Positions 1-7,292 of a stretch of DNA of 9,652 nucleotides are shown one piece after another; positions within the stretch are counted from its first letter, which is position 1, and each line of letters opens with the position of its first letter. The notes beneath the pieces are model-generated. The model saw only the letters and a list, made by a program, of their open reading frames with translations, searched no databases and was not told where the DNA came from. The position numbers and the translations under genes were made by a program. Source of the DNA: Burkholderiales bacterium (GTDB lineage: Bacteria; Pseudomonadota; Gammaproteobacteria; Burkholderiales; Burkholderiaceae_A); the NCBI GenBank assembly GCA_030828265.1, contig JAURCW010000034.1, positions 1 through 9,652 on the forward strand, in the 5' to 3' direction.

Positions 1-418
1 AGAGCATGGCGGTGTAGCCTGCGGTTCCAATGGCCATGGCCTGACGTGATGTCATGCCCTGGGGTTTGTGAATGAGCCAATCACCTCTCACGCGAGCTTT
101 TTCAGCAAGCCCTCCCCAATGGCCCTCGCCCACACCCCAGCCGTTCAGGATGACCTCGTCACCTGGCTTAAATAGAGGGTCGGCCGACTCCAACACCTTG
201 CCGGCAAAGTCGATGCCAGGCACCATGGGGTACTTGCGAACCACGGGTGATCGACCTGTAATGGCAAGCCCGTCTTTGTAGTTCAGCGTGGAGTAGTCCA
301 CCTGAACAAGCACATCGGGGCCTTCGGTGGTGGGCAAGGCCGACTCTTCAAGGGTCTGAAGCGTGGCCTGTGGAAACTTCTCATCTTCGGATTTGGTCAG
401 GACAATGGCGCGAAACAT
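1..418 (-). CDS. acuI: Acrylyl-CoA reductase (NADPH), AcuI/YhdH family, 3' end beyond the window
   Basis: This is the N-terminal 139 residues of a medium-chain dehydrogenase/reductase; the rest lies left of base 1. Visible features are NYKD (residues 46-49), PGIDFAG (67-73), GDEV (86-89) and the glycine-rich [12 protein letters not shown] (92-103), followed by an [11 protein letters not shown] stretch entering the Rossmann domain. This pattern is typical of the zinc-free YhdH/AcuI branch, which reduces acryloyl-CoA to propionyl-CoA with NADPH in the cytosol, detoxifying acrylate. The ATG is preceded by AAAGGAG (429-435 on the plus strand), an excellent ribosome binding site at normal spacing, so the start is secure. 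The gene is divergent from nadA, with only 42 bases between starts. Substrate assignment rests on family resemblance; another quinone-reductase-like MDR activity is possible. Confidence 0.88.
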   Translation of the reverse strand, partial: MFRAIVLTKSEDEKFPQATLQTLEESALPTTEGPDVLVQVDYSTLNYKDGLAITGRSPVVRKYPMVPGIDFAGKVLESADPLFKPGDEVILNGWGVGEGHWGGLAEKARVRGDWLIHKPQGMTSRQAMAIGTAGYTAML

Positions 419-460
419 CTTGTCGTACTCCTTTCGTAGAAGGGCTACACTCTTGGGTCT

Positions 461-1642
461 ATGATGACAGATTCGTTCCTTAACCCTGCTGCGGGTCAAG
501 CTTCGGGCAGGTCGGCGAAGGCAGGCACAGCTTTTGAGTTTCCTCTTCAGGACTCTTCGGGCTCGGTTTGTCTACGGCAGGCCTGGGCGAGCCTGCCTGA
601 GCCTGTTACTGGGGATGAGAAAGAAAGTCTTCTTCAGGACATTCGTAGTCTGCTGCGCGAACGTAATGCCGTGTTGGTGGCTCACTATTATGTGGATGGG
701 GTGATTCAAGACCTTGCCACGGAGACGGGTGGCCTGGTGGCAGACTCCCTTGAAATGGCCCGGTTCGGTCGAGATCATTCGGCCCAGACCCTGATCGTGG
801 CGGGTGTGCGGTTTATGGGTGAGACCGCCAAAATTCTCTCGCCTGAAAAAACAGTTCTTATGCCTGACCTCCAGGCAAACTGTTCGCTCGATCTGGGATG
901 CCCTGCCGATGCCTTTGCGCAATTTTGCGATGCCCATCCCGATCGCACCGTGGTGGTCTATGCCAACACCAGTGCTGCGGTGAAGGCCCGTGCCGACTGG
1001 ATGGTGACCAGTTCATGTGCCGTCTCCATTGTGAAACACCTGCATAGCCAGGGCGAAAAAATTCTTTTTGCGCCCGATCGTCACCTGGGCCACTACATTG
1101 CCGAGCAGACCGGGGCCGATATGCTTTTGTGGGAAGGCCACTGCATTGTTCACGACGAGTTCAAGGCCGTTGAGCTTTCGAGCCTGAAAGAGCGCCACCC
1201 TGAGGCGATGGTGCTTGTGCACCCCGAGGCTCCTGCCGGCGTGATTGCGCTTGCCGATCGCGTAGGTTCGACCACCGCCATGATTAATGCCGTTGTGGAG
1301 AACGATGCCAAGAGTTTTATTGTGGCGACCGATCAGGGTATCTTGCATCGTATGCGGCAGCTCGCCCCCCAAAAGACGCTCATCGAGGCCCCCACGGCAG
1401 GAACCAGTGCCACCTGTAAAAGCTGTGCTCACTGTCCATGGATGGCCATGAATGGTCTCAAGGCGCTTCGTGATGCCTTGCTTCGCTCGGGCGCGCCCTA
1501 TGAAATTCATGTTCCAACGGATACTGCAGAAAAGGCTGTGAACTGCATCAATCGTATGCTCGCCTTTACAGCCCCCAGTTCGGGCCCTGCGTTAACGGGC
1601 TCTTCAGCAACAGGTCTCGTTCCCCATATTGGCGCCGCTTAG
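461..1642 (+). CDS. nadA: Quinolinate synthase A (4Fe-4S)
   Basis: The 393-residue cytosolic enzyme condenses iminoaspartate with dihydroxyacetone phosphate to quinolinate, the second step of NAD synthesis from aspartate. The conserved core starts near residue 70 (VLVAHYYVD). Cluster-ligand regions are NCSLDLGCP (C141), TSSC (C186) and [13 protein letters not shown] (C319, C322, C325). By family alignment with the E. coli enzyme, the three ligands should be C141, C186 and C325. The protein is longer than E. coli NadA because of about 50 extra N-terminal residues, which I recall as usual for Burkholderiales; there is a short low-complexity tail. The start is ATG 461 or the adjacent ATG 464. 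No good Shine-Dalgarno is visible (only AGAAGGG 438-444, too far away). A TACACT at 446-451 could be a -10 giving an almost leaderless mRNA. It overlaps nadC by 14 bases, implying one transcript. Confidence 0.96.
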   Translation: MMTDSFLNPAAGQASGRSAKAGTAFEFPLQDSSGSVCLRQAWASLPEPVTGDEKESLLQDIRSLLRERNAVLVAHYYVDGVIQDLATETGGLVADSLEMARFGRDHSAQTLIVAGVRFMGETAKILSPEKTVLMPDLQANCSLDLGCPADAFAQFCDAHPDRTVVVYANTSAAVKARADWMVTSSCAVSIVKHLHSQGEKILFAPDRHLGHYIAEQTGADMLLWEGHCIVHDEFKAVELSSLKERHPEAMVLVHPEAPAGVIALADRVGSTTAMINAVVENDAKSFIVATDQGILHRMRQLAPQKTLIEAPTAGTSATCKSCAHCPWMAMNGLKALRDALLRSGAPYEIHVPTDTAEKAVNCINRMLAFTAPSSGPALTGSSATGLVPHIGAA

Positions 1643-2537
1643 CTTTTCCAAAAACGAGAGCCTGGAGGATGCCATTGAGCGCAATGTGCTTGATGCGCTT
1701 CGCGAGGACATTGGTACAGGCGATCTCACCGCAGAGCTTCTTCATGATTCGCGCCGATCGTCGGCCAGGGGCGAAGCCTTGGTCTTGCTGCGTGAGCAGG
1801 CGGTTGTTTGTGGAAGGCCTTGGTTTGATGCCTGTTTCGCAAGGCTTGATCCGACTGTGAAGGTTCAGTGGAATGTAAGCGAGGGGGATGAGGTGCCGGC
1901 CAATGAACAGGTCTGCCGCATTACAGGCCCGACGGACGTGCTTGTGACCGCCGAGCGTTCAGCGCTTAATTTTTTACAGATGCTCTCTGGTGTTGCCACC
2001 CAGACACGCCATTATGTTCGGGCCATTGAAGGTCTGAGCCCCAACCCACGGGGCTGCAAAATTCTGGATACTCGCAAGACCCTACCCGGACTGCGTCACG
2101 CCCAGAAGTATGCGGTACGCCTAGGGGGTGGGGCCAACCATCGACTCGCCTTGTGGGACGCCATTTTGGTGAAAGAGAATCATATTGAGGCGGCCGGTGG
2201 GCTTGAGGCTATTCTGGCAAAGCTTGCTCAGAGGCCTTTAAACGGCGCATGGGCGCAGGTGGAAGTGGAGACGCTTGAGCAGCTTGAGCGCGCGCTTTTG
2301 GCTGGGGCCACCATGATTCTTCTTGATAACTTCAATCTTCATGGTATGACCCAGGCAGTGGCCCTTGCAAAGAAACTGGCGGAACAAATGGGCGTGGAGC
2401 CGGCTGTGCTTGAGGCTTCAGGGGGGCTAAGCCTTCACGACATAAAAGGGGTTGCAGCAACAGGTGTCGATCGTATATCCATTGGACAACTCACCAAATC
2501 AGTGAGCGCCATTGATTATTCGATGCGCATAATCTAA
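1629..2537 (+). CDS. nadC: Nicotinate-nucleotide pyrophosphorylase (quinolinate phosphoribosyltransferase, carboxylating)
   Basis: Converts quinolinate and PRPP to nicotinate mononucleotide, directly using the NadA product. From the TTG start the protein has 302 residues, close to the 297 of E. coli NadC. Family motifs are [10 protein letters not shown] (147-156), GGGANHR (166-172), KENH (182-185), VEVE (211-214), LDNF (232-235) and EASGG (262-266), covering the substrate-binding arginines and lysines and the acidic residues of the barrel. The N-terminal domain opens at [14 protein letters not shown] (25-38). The start is uncertain: TTG 1629 lies inside the nadA end and has no Shine-Dalgarno, and there is no in-frame ATG before the conserved region. 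Alternatives are CTG 1662 and ATT 1674; the latter has GGAGG at 1664-1668 with 5-base spacing and would give 287 residues. Translational coupling to nadA is likely. The stop lies about 10 bases from the converging 6S RNA. Confidence 0.95.
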   Translation: MAPLSFSKNESLEDAIERNVLDALREDIGTGDLTAELLHDSRRSSARGEALVLLREQAVVCGRPWFDACFARLDPTVKVQWNVSEGDEVPANEQVCRITGPTDVLVTAERSALNFLQMLSGVATQTRHYVRAIEGLSPNPRGCKILDTRKTLPGLRHAQKYAVRLGGGANHRLALWDAILVKENHIEAAGGLEAILAKLAQRPLNGAWAQVEVETLEQLERALLAGATMILLDNFNLHGMTQAVALAKKLAEQMGVEPAVLEASGGLSLHDIKGVAATGVDRISIGQLTKSVSAIDYSMRII

Positions 2538-2546
2538 AGCCAGGGA

Positions 2547-2722
2547 GGGTGCCTGTGGACACCGTGGCGTTGCAGCTCCTGAACCAGAGTTCAGGTGGGC
2601 GAGGTCAACCAGGCTTCGGGTTCATTCGACGGGGAACGCTCACACCCGCCTGGTAATTTCCTTGCCCTAGCGCAAAGGCATTGGTTCAGAGACATGAATG
2701 CCACAGCACCACAGGCCAGCCC
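2547..2722 (-). ncRNA. ssrS: 6S RNA, regulator of sigma70 RNA polymerase
   Basis: 6S RNA mimics an open promoter and sequesters sigma70 holoenzyme in stationary phase. The minus strand of this spacer folds into the whole 6S architecture. The closing stem pairs GCCTGTGG (2716-2709) with CCACAGGC (2558-2551), and GTGGC (2704-2700) with GCCAC (2568-2564). The 5' side of the bubble contains CTCTGAACC and a small hairpin of CCTTTGC (2678-2672) with GCAAGG (2665-2660). The apical stem pairs ACCAGGC (2654-2648) with GCCTGGT (2614-2608) and GGGT (2647-2644) with ACCC (2621-2618), with the GAAGCC signature at 2617-2612. The 3' side of the bubble has the hairpin CCTGAAC/GTTCAGG (2595-2589 with 2584-2578), matching the E. 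coli CCUUGAACC hairpin in position and sequence. Order and spacing follow E. coli 6S throughout. Exact ends are approximate (about 176 nt). It lies immediately after the gph stop, so it may have its own promoter in gph or be processed from the operon transcript. Confidence 0.87.
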
Positions 2723-2728
2723 AGTGTA

Positions 2729-3484
2729 TTACGAATGGAGCCTTAAAAGCGCCATGATCTCACTGGCATTCGTGGCCAGTGCGTCGGCTCCCCAGTCCTG
2801 AGGCAGGGGACCAAGCTCCACCGGTGCCATGGCAATGGCCATAGTGAAGCAGCCCGCGTGAAACCCGCTAATAACGTCGCGCCGGTCATCGCCTAAATAA
2901 ACCACCGCCTGTGCAGGAAGACCAAGTTGTTCAACGGCCATCTGCAGCGGCGCGGGATGAGGCTTGGGGAAGGCGGCTGAGTCACCGCTGATGCAGACGG
3001 CCATGCGGCTGCGAAGGTTCATGGTTTTTAGCAAGGGTTCGGTGAAGCGCGCAAACTTATTGGTCACTACACCCCAGGCCATGCCAGCCTGTTCAATTTC
3101 ATGAATAACGGTGTCGAGGCCAGGAAGAAAGACCGTTTCCTCGCATAGACGGGATTCGTAGTGGTTCAAAAACTCTTGTCGAAGGGCTTCGTAGCCTGGG
3201 TCCTCATGGCCCACCTCAAGCGCCTTAAGAATCATGCCTCGCGCGCCGTGCGAGCAATACGGGCGAAGCTCGTCGATGGGAAGGGGTGACATTCCACGCG
3301 CAAGTCGCATGGCATTGGCTGCACCGCCAAGGTCTGGGGAGGTGTCGAGCAGGGTGCCATCAAGATCAAAGAGCACCGCACGCGATGGCTGTTTGAGCCA
3401 GGTTTCCTGCCAGTCGGGTCTTGCGTAAGGAGGGCTCCAGTCTTTTGAAAGGGTGTCTGGATTGATGGCAAAGCCTGGAATCAC
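2729..3484 (-). CDS. gph: Phosphoglycolate phosphatase, HAD superfamily
   Basis: A 251-residue cytosolic HAD phosphatase that, by family, hydrolyses 2-phosphoglycolate (from oxygenase side reactions or DNA repair) to glycolate. All four HAD motifs are present: I FDLDGT (39-44, nucleophile D40 and D42), II VVTNK (139-143, T141), III KPHP (174-177, K174) and IV GDDRRD (198-203). A helical cap lies between motifs I and II (about 50-130), as in the Gph/PGP subfamily. The start is a GTG, 10 bases after the ubiG stop, with no strong Shine-Dalgarno, so translation is probably coupled to ubiG. This gives about 34 residues ahead of the first beta strand, longer than usual; a GTG at residue 37 is the only later candidate and would cut into motif I. 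The stop codon sits just upstream of the 6S RNA. Placement after ubiG supports gph over other HAD phosphatases. Confidence 0.92.
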   Translation of the reverse strand: MIPGFAINPDTLSKDWSPPYARPDWQETWLKQPSRAVLFDLDGTLLDTSPDLGGAANAMRLARGMSPLPIDELRPYCSHGARGMILKALEVGHEDPGYEALRQEFLNHYESRLCEETVFLPGLDTVIHEIEQAGMAWGVVTNKFARFTEPLLKTMNLRSRMAVCISGDSAAFPKPHPAPLQMAVEQLGLPAQAVVYLGDDRRDVISGFHAGCFTMAIAMAPVELGPLPQDWGADALATNASEIMALLRLHS

Positions 3485-3494
3485 GTTGTGTTCT

Positions 3495-4220
3495 TTAAAG
3501 GGGACGGCTAAAGGCCATGATGTAGTTCACATCCACATTGCGCCCGAGGGAGTAGACCTTGGTGAATGGGTTGTAGTGAAGGCCAATCATCGACTTCAGC
3601 AGAAGGCCTGCGTCTTGCGCGGCCGCATGAAGTTCGGAGGGGCGAATGAATTTCGCGTATTCGTGGGTGCCCTTGGGCAGCAGTCTTAATACGTATTCCG
3701 CACCCACAATGGCAAAAAGAAAGCTCTTTGGGTTGCGATTGAGGGTTGAGAAAACGGCATGCCCACCGGGCCTAACAAGCTTGGCACTGGCCTGAATAAC
3801 CGAGGCGGGCTCGGGCACATGTTCAAGCATTTCCATGCAGGTGACAAGGTCGTACTTGGCGGGTTCACGGGCTGCAATGTCTTCGGTGGCGATGCATTCG
3901 TAATCCACCTCCACACCCGACTCCAAGGCATGCAGCCTTGCGACCCCTAAAGGCTTCTCAGCAAGGTCAATGCCTTTTACCTGCGCGCCTTCTCGGGCCA
4001 TGGCCTCTGCAAGAATACCTCCCCCGCAGCCCACGTCAAGAACGCGCTCACCCTTTAATGGGTGAAGCCCGTCAATCCAGTCGAGCCTTAAAGGGTTGAT
4101 CTCGTGCAAAGGGCGAAATTCGCTGGTGGGATCCCACCAGCGGCTCGCCAGTTCGCTGAACTTAAGAAGCTCTCCAGCATCTGCGTTGGCAGATGGGGCA
4201 TCAGCTTTGGTGGAGGTCAT
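3495..4220 (-). CDS. ubiG: Ubiquinone biosynthesis O-methyltransferase
   Basis: This 241-residue SAM-dependent enzyme performs both O-methylations of ubiquinone synthesis (2-polyprenyl-6-hydroxyphenol and 3-demethylubiquinol), acting at the cytoplasmic membrane face. Diagnostic stretches are [11 protein letters not shown] (21-31), LHEINPLR (38-45), SAM motif I LDVGCGGG (61-68), the acidic ribose-binding residue in GIDLA (83-87), EMLEHVP (130-136), RPGG (150-153), STLNR (158-162) and GTHEYAKFI (184-192). Length agrees with E. coli UbiG (about 240). The ATG has AGAGGG just upstream, so the start is good. It sits 23 bases after the OmpA-like gene and 10 bases before gph, all in the same direction, which suggests a shared transcript. 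Confidence 0.97.
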   Translation of the reverse strand: MTSTKADAPSANADAGELLKFSELASRWWDPTSEFRPLHEINPLRLDWIDGLHPLKGERVLDVGCGGGILAEAMAREGAQVKGIDLAEKPLGVARLHALESGVEVDYECIATEDIAAREPAKYDLVTCMEMLEHVPEPASVIQASAKLVRPGGHAVFSTLNRNPKSFLFAIVGAEYVLRLLPKGTHEYAKFIRPSELHAAAQDAGLLLKSMIGLHYNPFTKVYSLGRNVDVNYIMAFSRPL

Positions 4221-4243
4221 GGACCCTCTACCTTCAGGCGCTC

Positions 4244-4927
4244 TTACTTACTAAGCACCTTGCTACCAATAAGCTCCACCGCCACTCGACGGTTTTGAGC
4301 GCGTCCTTCGCCCGTGGCGTTGTTTGCAACAGGCTGAGTTTCGCCAAAACCCTCGGTCTTAATGACGTTAGCAGGTACCCCTTGCTTCACCAAAAACTCT
4401 TTCACAGCCTCTGCACGACGAACCGACAGTTTCAGGTTGTAGCCTTCGGAGCCCACCGCATCGGTGTGGCCCTCGACCTGGATCTCTTCAATGTTTGTTC
4501 CCTTGGCTTGCTCGAGCATTTGTAAAAGTGCTGCCGTGCCCTCGGGTTTTAGGCTTACTCGATCGAAGTCAAAAAAACTGTCTGCCTTGTACGTCACAGA
4601 TTGGGGAGTCGGAACAACAACCGGAAGAGAGGCCGCCTTGGGCTCCACCCCAGAAGAGCCACTGGGTGCAGGCGTAGCAACAGCCTTCTTGGGGGCGAGG
4701 GACGGATCGCACTGCTCGGTGGCCATACTTGGTGCAAAGTAACCCGACCGCACACACTCACCAAAGCCTGATCGAATCGGCTGCCCCGAACTGTCCTTCC
4801 AATAGCCCATGCCCTCTTGCGCTTGGGCAGGTGCGACCGGCAGCCCGGTTACGACGACGCAGATGGCAACAAGCGCAGTGGCAACTATTGTTTGTGTTTT
4901 TTGTGAGACTGATTTCAGGCAAATCAT
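4244..4927 (-). CDS. Small OmpA-family protein, peptidoglycan-binding OmpA-C domain
   Basis: A 227-residue secreted protein. It has a positively charged N-terminus, a hydrophobic stretch (about 13-30) and a signal peptidase I site after AQA (residues 34-36). The mature N-terminal part has a short Cys-containing module ([25 protein letters not shown]; two cysteines at 58 and 73 that may form a disulfide). A Pro/Ala/Ser linker (about 78-108) leads to an OmpA-C domain (112-222). In that domain GHTDAVGS (153-160) and SVRRAEAV (168-175) carry D156 and R171, the residues that bind diaminopimelate in E. coli OmpA. There is no OmpA beta-barrel, so it is a periplasmic or outer-membrane-associated cell-wall anchor. 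The ATG has AAGGA nine bases upstream. It is the first gene before ubiG; the 61-base gap to the upstream exporter could hold its own promoter. Confidence 0.9.
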   Translation of the reverse strand: MICLKSVSQKTQTIVATALVAICVVVTGLPVAPAQAQEGMGYWKDSSGQPIRSGFGECVRSGYFAPSMATEQCDPSLAPKKAVATPAPSGSSGVEPKAASLPVVVPTPQSVTYKADSFFDFDRVSLKPEGTAALLQMLEQAKGTNIEEIQVEGHTDAVGSEGYNLKLSVRRAEAVKEFLVKQGVPANVIKTEGFGETQPVANNATGEGRAQNRRVAVELIGSKVLSK

Positions 4928-4988
4928 GATGAGTCATCCTTGGGAGAAAAAGAAAATAGCAAGTTAAGTCGAGTTCGAGTGCACGGCC

Positions 4989-5558
4989 CTAGTTGAAAAG
5001 CAAAATTACCAGTCCTGTAAGAAGAAAACCAAGCGCCGCAAGTCGTCGTATTGAAGTTCCGGGAAGGCGAGTGGCGAGCTTTTCTCCCACAAGCACTGCG
5101 GGCACATTAGCCAGCATCATACCAAGCGTGGTGCCCACGATAACCCAGACCACCGATTGCAATTCGGCCGCGAGGGCTATTGTTGCGATCTGCGTCTTGT
5201 CGCCCATCTCGGCCAAGAAGAAGAGCACCAGGCTTAGGTTGAAGATCGTCCAGAAGGTCTTTGTTGGATTGTCGTCGGCCGCAAGCTCCTCATCCTTATC
5301 GGGAACGAGAATCCATCCGGCCATGGCAATGAACCCAAGACCCAGAATCCATCGAAGGGCTTCTGGACTTAAAAGGCTGGCAACAAAATGGCCCACGTAG
5401 GCTGCAAGCCCATGATTTGCAAGGGTTGCAAGCAAGATGCCCAAAACAATTGGAACAGGCCGGCGGTAACGCGCAGCCAGAATGAAGGAGAGCAGTTGGG
5501 TCTTGTCGCCGACCTCGGCCAGAGCTACAAGGCCGGTCGATAGGAGGAGGGCTTCCAC
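4989..5558 (-). CDS. mneA: Manganese exporter, Gdt1/TMEM165 (UPF0016) family
   Basis: A 189-residue inner-membrane protein made of two homologous halves of about three helices each. Each half carries the family signature E-x-G-D-K-T: EVGDKT (15-20) and EMGDKT (117-122), which form the cation path. A charged cytoplasmic loop (86-100, PDKDEELAADD) separates the halves. Bacterial members studied, such as Vibrio cholerae MneA, export Mn2+; the assignment here is from family, and Ca2+ or other cation/proton exchange cannot be excluded. The start is GTG 5558 with only a weak CTAGG upstream, but it matches the short N-terminus (MEALLLSTG) normal for the family. The gene is divergent from the ZIP-dps pair across a 218-base AT-rich spacer. 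No canonical yybP-ykoY manganese riboswitch is visible in that spacer. Confidence 0.88.
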   Translation of the reverse strand: MEALLLSTGLVALAEVGDKTQLLSFILAARYRRPVPIVLGILLATLANHGLAAYVGHFVASLLSPEALRWILGLGFIAMAGWILVPDKDEELAADDNPTKTFWTIFNLSLVLFFLAEMGDKTQIATIALAAELQSVVWVIVGTTLGMMLANVPAVLVGEKLATRLPGTSIRRLAALGFLLTGLVILLFN

Positions 5559-5776
5559 CCTAGCAGGCCTTGGCCGGGACAGGCGAACGCACGAGGCCGG
5601 TACTCAGGCCGGACGATCTATTTAAATAAGCTATCAAAATAATAATGATAATAAATTTGATTAATTTAGCCGAGCAGCCGACACTTCTCTCATCGAGTGC
5701 AAAGCAGCGTCCCGTTGCTGGGATTGTCTACGAAAACTTGGCCGTACCTGGGCAAGGCGACTAAAAGGAGTTGACG
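5559..5776. promoter_or_regulatory. Divergent promoter spacer with Fur-box-like 19-mer
   Basis: The spacer between the manganese exporter (minus) and the ZIP-dps operon (plus) has an unusually AT-rich core (about 5620-5668). Bases 5641-5659 match the classical Fur box at 14 of 19 positions by my count, including two consecutive hexamers of the NATAAT type (AATAAT, GATAAT). Immediately next to it is the perfect inverted repeat AAATT-N5-AATTT (5653-5667). GC-rich GGCC repeats (5567-5615) lie in the exporter's 5' leader. The plus-strand gene has AAAAGGAG at 5763-5770. No promoter hexamers are clear enough to place. Control by Fur or another metal regulator is inference. Confidence 0.45.
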
Positions 5777-6775
5777 ATGAAGCACGATATGGCGTGGGAT
5801 CCGGTGGCTGACCTTTTTGAATCGTTTGAGTATTCACGACGATTCTTAACTGCTGCTGCGTGTAGCCTTAGGCAAGGTTTCACAACGCTGTCTCCTTGGC
5901 TTTTAGAGGCGCGCGCGCATCCCTTCGTTTTCGCAAGCTTCTCGTTGGTTGCGGTTTTACTTGCCTTTAGTTTTGTTGCAGGGCTTGGTCAGCTTGCAGC
6001 ATCGGGGCACTGGCAGCAGGCCCTTACAGGGGGTACAGCGGGTTTTGTCTCAACCGCCTTCGGTGCGTCGTTGGCCTTAGGTCTCAAGAAAATTTCTGAG
6101 AAGTCGCAAGACCTTATGTTGGGCTTCGCCGCGGGCATGATGCTTGCGGCAAGCGCCTTCGCTCTTATCGTGCCAGGCCTTGAGGAGGGCAAAGCACTCA
6201 CGGGCTCGGGTCTCTTAGGTGCTGGCTTGGTGACTGTCGGTCTTGGCCTTGGCGTAATTCTTATGCTTGGGCTCGATCGGCTGACACCGCACAGTCACGA
6301 GCAGGTCGGTGCCTGTGGCCCGGGCTGCGAGCGTCTTGGGCGGGTTGGCCTATTTGTACTTGCCATTGCAATCCATAACATTCCCGAGGGTATGGCCATT
6401 GGTGTGGGTTTCGGCCAAGGCGATCTTGCAGTTGGCCTTTCGTTAACCTCCGCTATTTCTGTGCAGAACATTCCAGAGGGTTTGGTGGTTGCACTGGTTT
6501 TGCGCTCGGCGGGGCTCTCAACGACTTGGGCTGTTTTGATCGCGATGGCAACTGGGCTAATGGAGCCCCTTGGAGCGGTGGTGGGCTTTGTGGTTGCAAA
6601 CGGCTATGCCTGGGCCTATCCGGTTGGGCTTGGTCTTGCAGCAGGTGCCATGCTCTTTGTCGTCTCGCACGAAGTGATCCCGGAGACTCATCGCAGAGGC
6701 CATCAGACCACGGCTACCATGGGCCTCATGGCTGGCTTTGCTACGATGATGATCTTAGATGTCGCACTTGCTTAA
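5777..6775 (+). CDS. ZIP-family divalent metal importer, BbZIP/GufA type
   Basis: A 332-residue inner-membrane transporter with about eight helices, closely resembling my recollection of Bordetella bronchiseptica BbZIP (zinc/cadmium uptake). Shared stretches are AAGMMLAASAF (118-128), LMLGLD (162-167), HNIPEGMAIGVGF (200-212), QNIPEG (230-235), GLMEPLGA (260-267) and SHEVIPETH (297-305). The binuclear metal-site residues are H200, N201, E204, E234 and E263; BbZIP D208 is replaced by N231. A short loop with His and Cys (171-184) lies in the usual variable loop. The N-terminus has roughly 25 more residues than BbZIP ahead of the first helix. ATG 5777 is chosen because AGGAG (5766-5770) is six bases upstream; the in-frame TTG at 5771 touches the Shine-Dalgarno. 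Zn2+, Fe2+ and Mn2+ are all plausible cargo. It is 15 bases upstream of dps and probably co-transcribed. Confidence 0.92.
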   Translation: MKHDMAWDPVADLFESFEYSRRFLTAAACSLRQGFTTLSPWLLEARAHPFVFASFSLVAVLLAFSFVAGLGQLAASGHWQQALTGGTAGFVSTAFGASLALGLKKISEKSQDLMLGFAAGMMLAASAFALIVPGLEEGKALTGSGLLGAGLVTVGLGLGVILMLGLDRLTPHSHEQVGACGPGCERLGRVGLFVLAIAIHNIPEGMAIGVGFGQGDLAVGLSLTSAISVQNIPEGLVVALVLRSAGLSTTWAVLIAMATGLMEPLGAVVGFVVANGYAWAYPVGLGLAAGAMLFVVSHEVIPETHRRGHQTTATMGLMAGFATMMILDVALA

Positions 6776-6790
6776 CAAAGGAGAGAACAG

Positions 6791-7291
6791 ATGAACGCAC
6801 GACAAAAGCTTGCTAGGGCACCGGCGGTCAATATCGGGATCTCCGAGGCCGATCGCGCCAAAATTGCCAAGGGGCTCTCAAAATTTCTTGCTGACAGTTA
6901 CACCCTTTATCTGCAGACCCACAACTTCCACTGGAATGTCACGGGACCCATGTTTAACACCCTGCACACCATGTTCATGACGCAGTACACCGAGCAGTGG
7001 GCGGCCCTTGACCTTATTGCAGAGCGTATTCGAGCTCTGGGCCACCCCGCGCCTGGCACTTACGCAGAGTACGCCAAGCTTGCTAGCGTGAAGGAGGTCT
7101 CTGGGGTTCCCAAGGCCATGGACATGGTGCGTATTTTGGTGGATGCCCAAGAGGCCACAGCTCGCACCGCGCGCGGGCTCTTTCCGGTTGTTGACAAGGC
7201 GAACGATCAGCCGACCGCTGATTTATTGACTCAACGCCTTGATGTTCATGAGAAGACCGCCTGGATGTTGCGCAGTCTTCTTGAGCAGTAA
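6791..7291 (+). CDS. dps: Dps-family DNA-binding ferritin
   Basis: A 166-residue dodecamer-forming mini-ferritin that oxidises and stores Fe2+ and shields DNA under starvation or peroxide stress. The ferroxidase helix motifs are THNFHWNVTGP (43-53, H47), LHTM (58-61, H59) and ALDLIAERIRALG (72-84, D74, E78). The acidic ligand usually found four residues after the second histidine (E. coli D67) is Met63 here. The C-terminal signature DLLTQRLDVHEKTAWMLRSLLE (144-165) is typical of Dps. The N-terminal tail has a few basic residues (R4, K6, R9) that might contact DNA. The Shine-Dalgarno AAAGGAGAG (6777-6784) fixes the ATG. It follows the ZIP importer by 15 bases, so metal import and sequestration appear to be made together. 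The stop is one base from the stop of the converging aldolase gene. Confidence 0.96.
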   Translation: MNARQKLARAPAVNIGISEADRAKIAKGLSKFLADSYTLYLQTHNFHWNVTGPMFNTLHTMFMTQYTEQWAALDLIAERIRALGHPAPGTYAEYAKLASVKEVSGVPKAMDMVRILVDAQEATARTARGLFPVVDKANDQPTADLLTQRLDVHEKTAWMLRSLLEQ

Positions 7292-7292
7292 T

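Noticed and set aside
2595..2801. A 68-codon plus-strand reading frame between nadC and gph.
   Set aside because: It lies antisense to the 6S RNA and the end of gph, has no ribosome binding site, and its translation resembles no protein I know; the RNA fold explains the sequence better.
5559..5640. A yybP-ykoY manganese riboswitch in the leader of the exporter.
   Set aside because: The conserved GGGGAGUA-type and ACAUACG/GCAAGACC-type loop sequences are absent; only GGCC repeats and a weak 4-bp hairpin around the GTG start are seen.
5771..5776. TTG 5771 as the start of the ZIP transporter.
   Set aside because: It directly touches the Shine-Dalgarno AGGAG; ATG 5777 has ideal six-base spacing.
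6526..6816. A 96-codon reading frame overlapping the end of the ZIP gene and the start of dps.
   Set aside because: It is an out-of-frame shadow of ZIP with Cys/Gly/Arg-rich low-quality sequence, and it conflicts with two well-supported genes.
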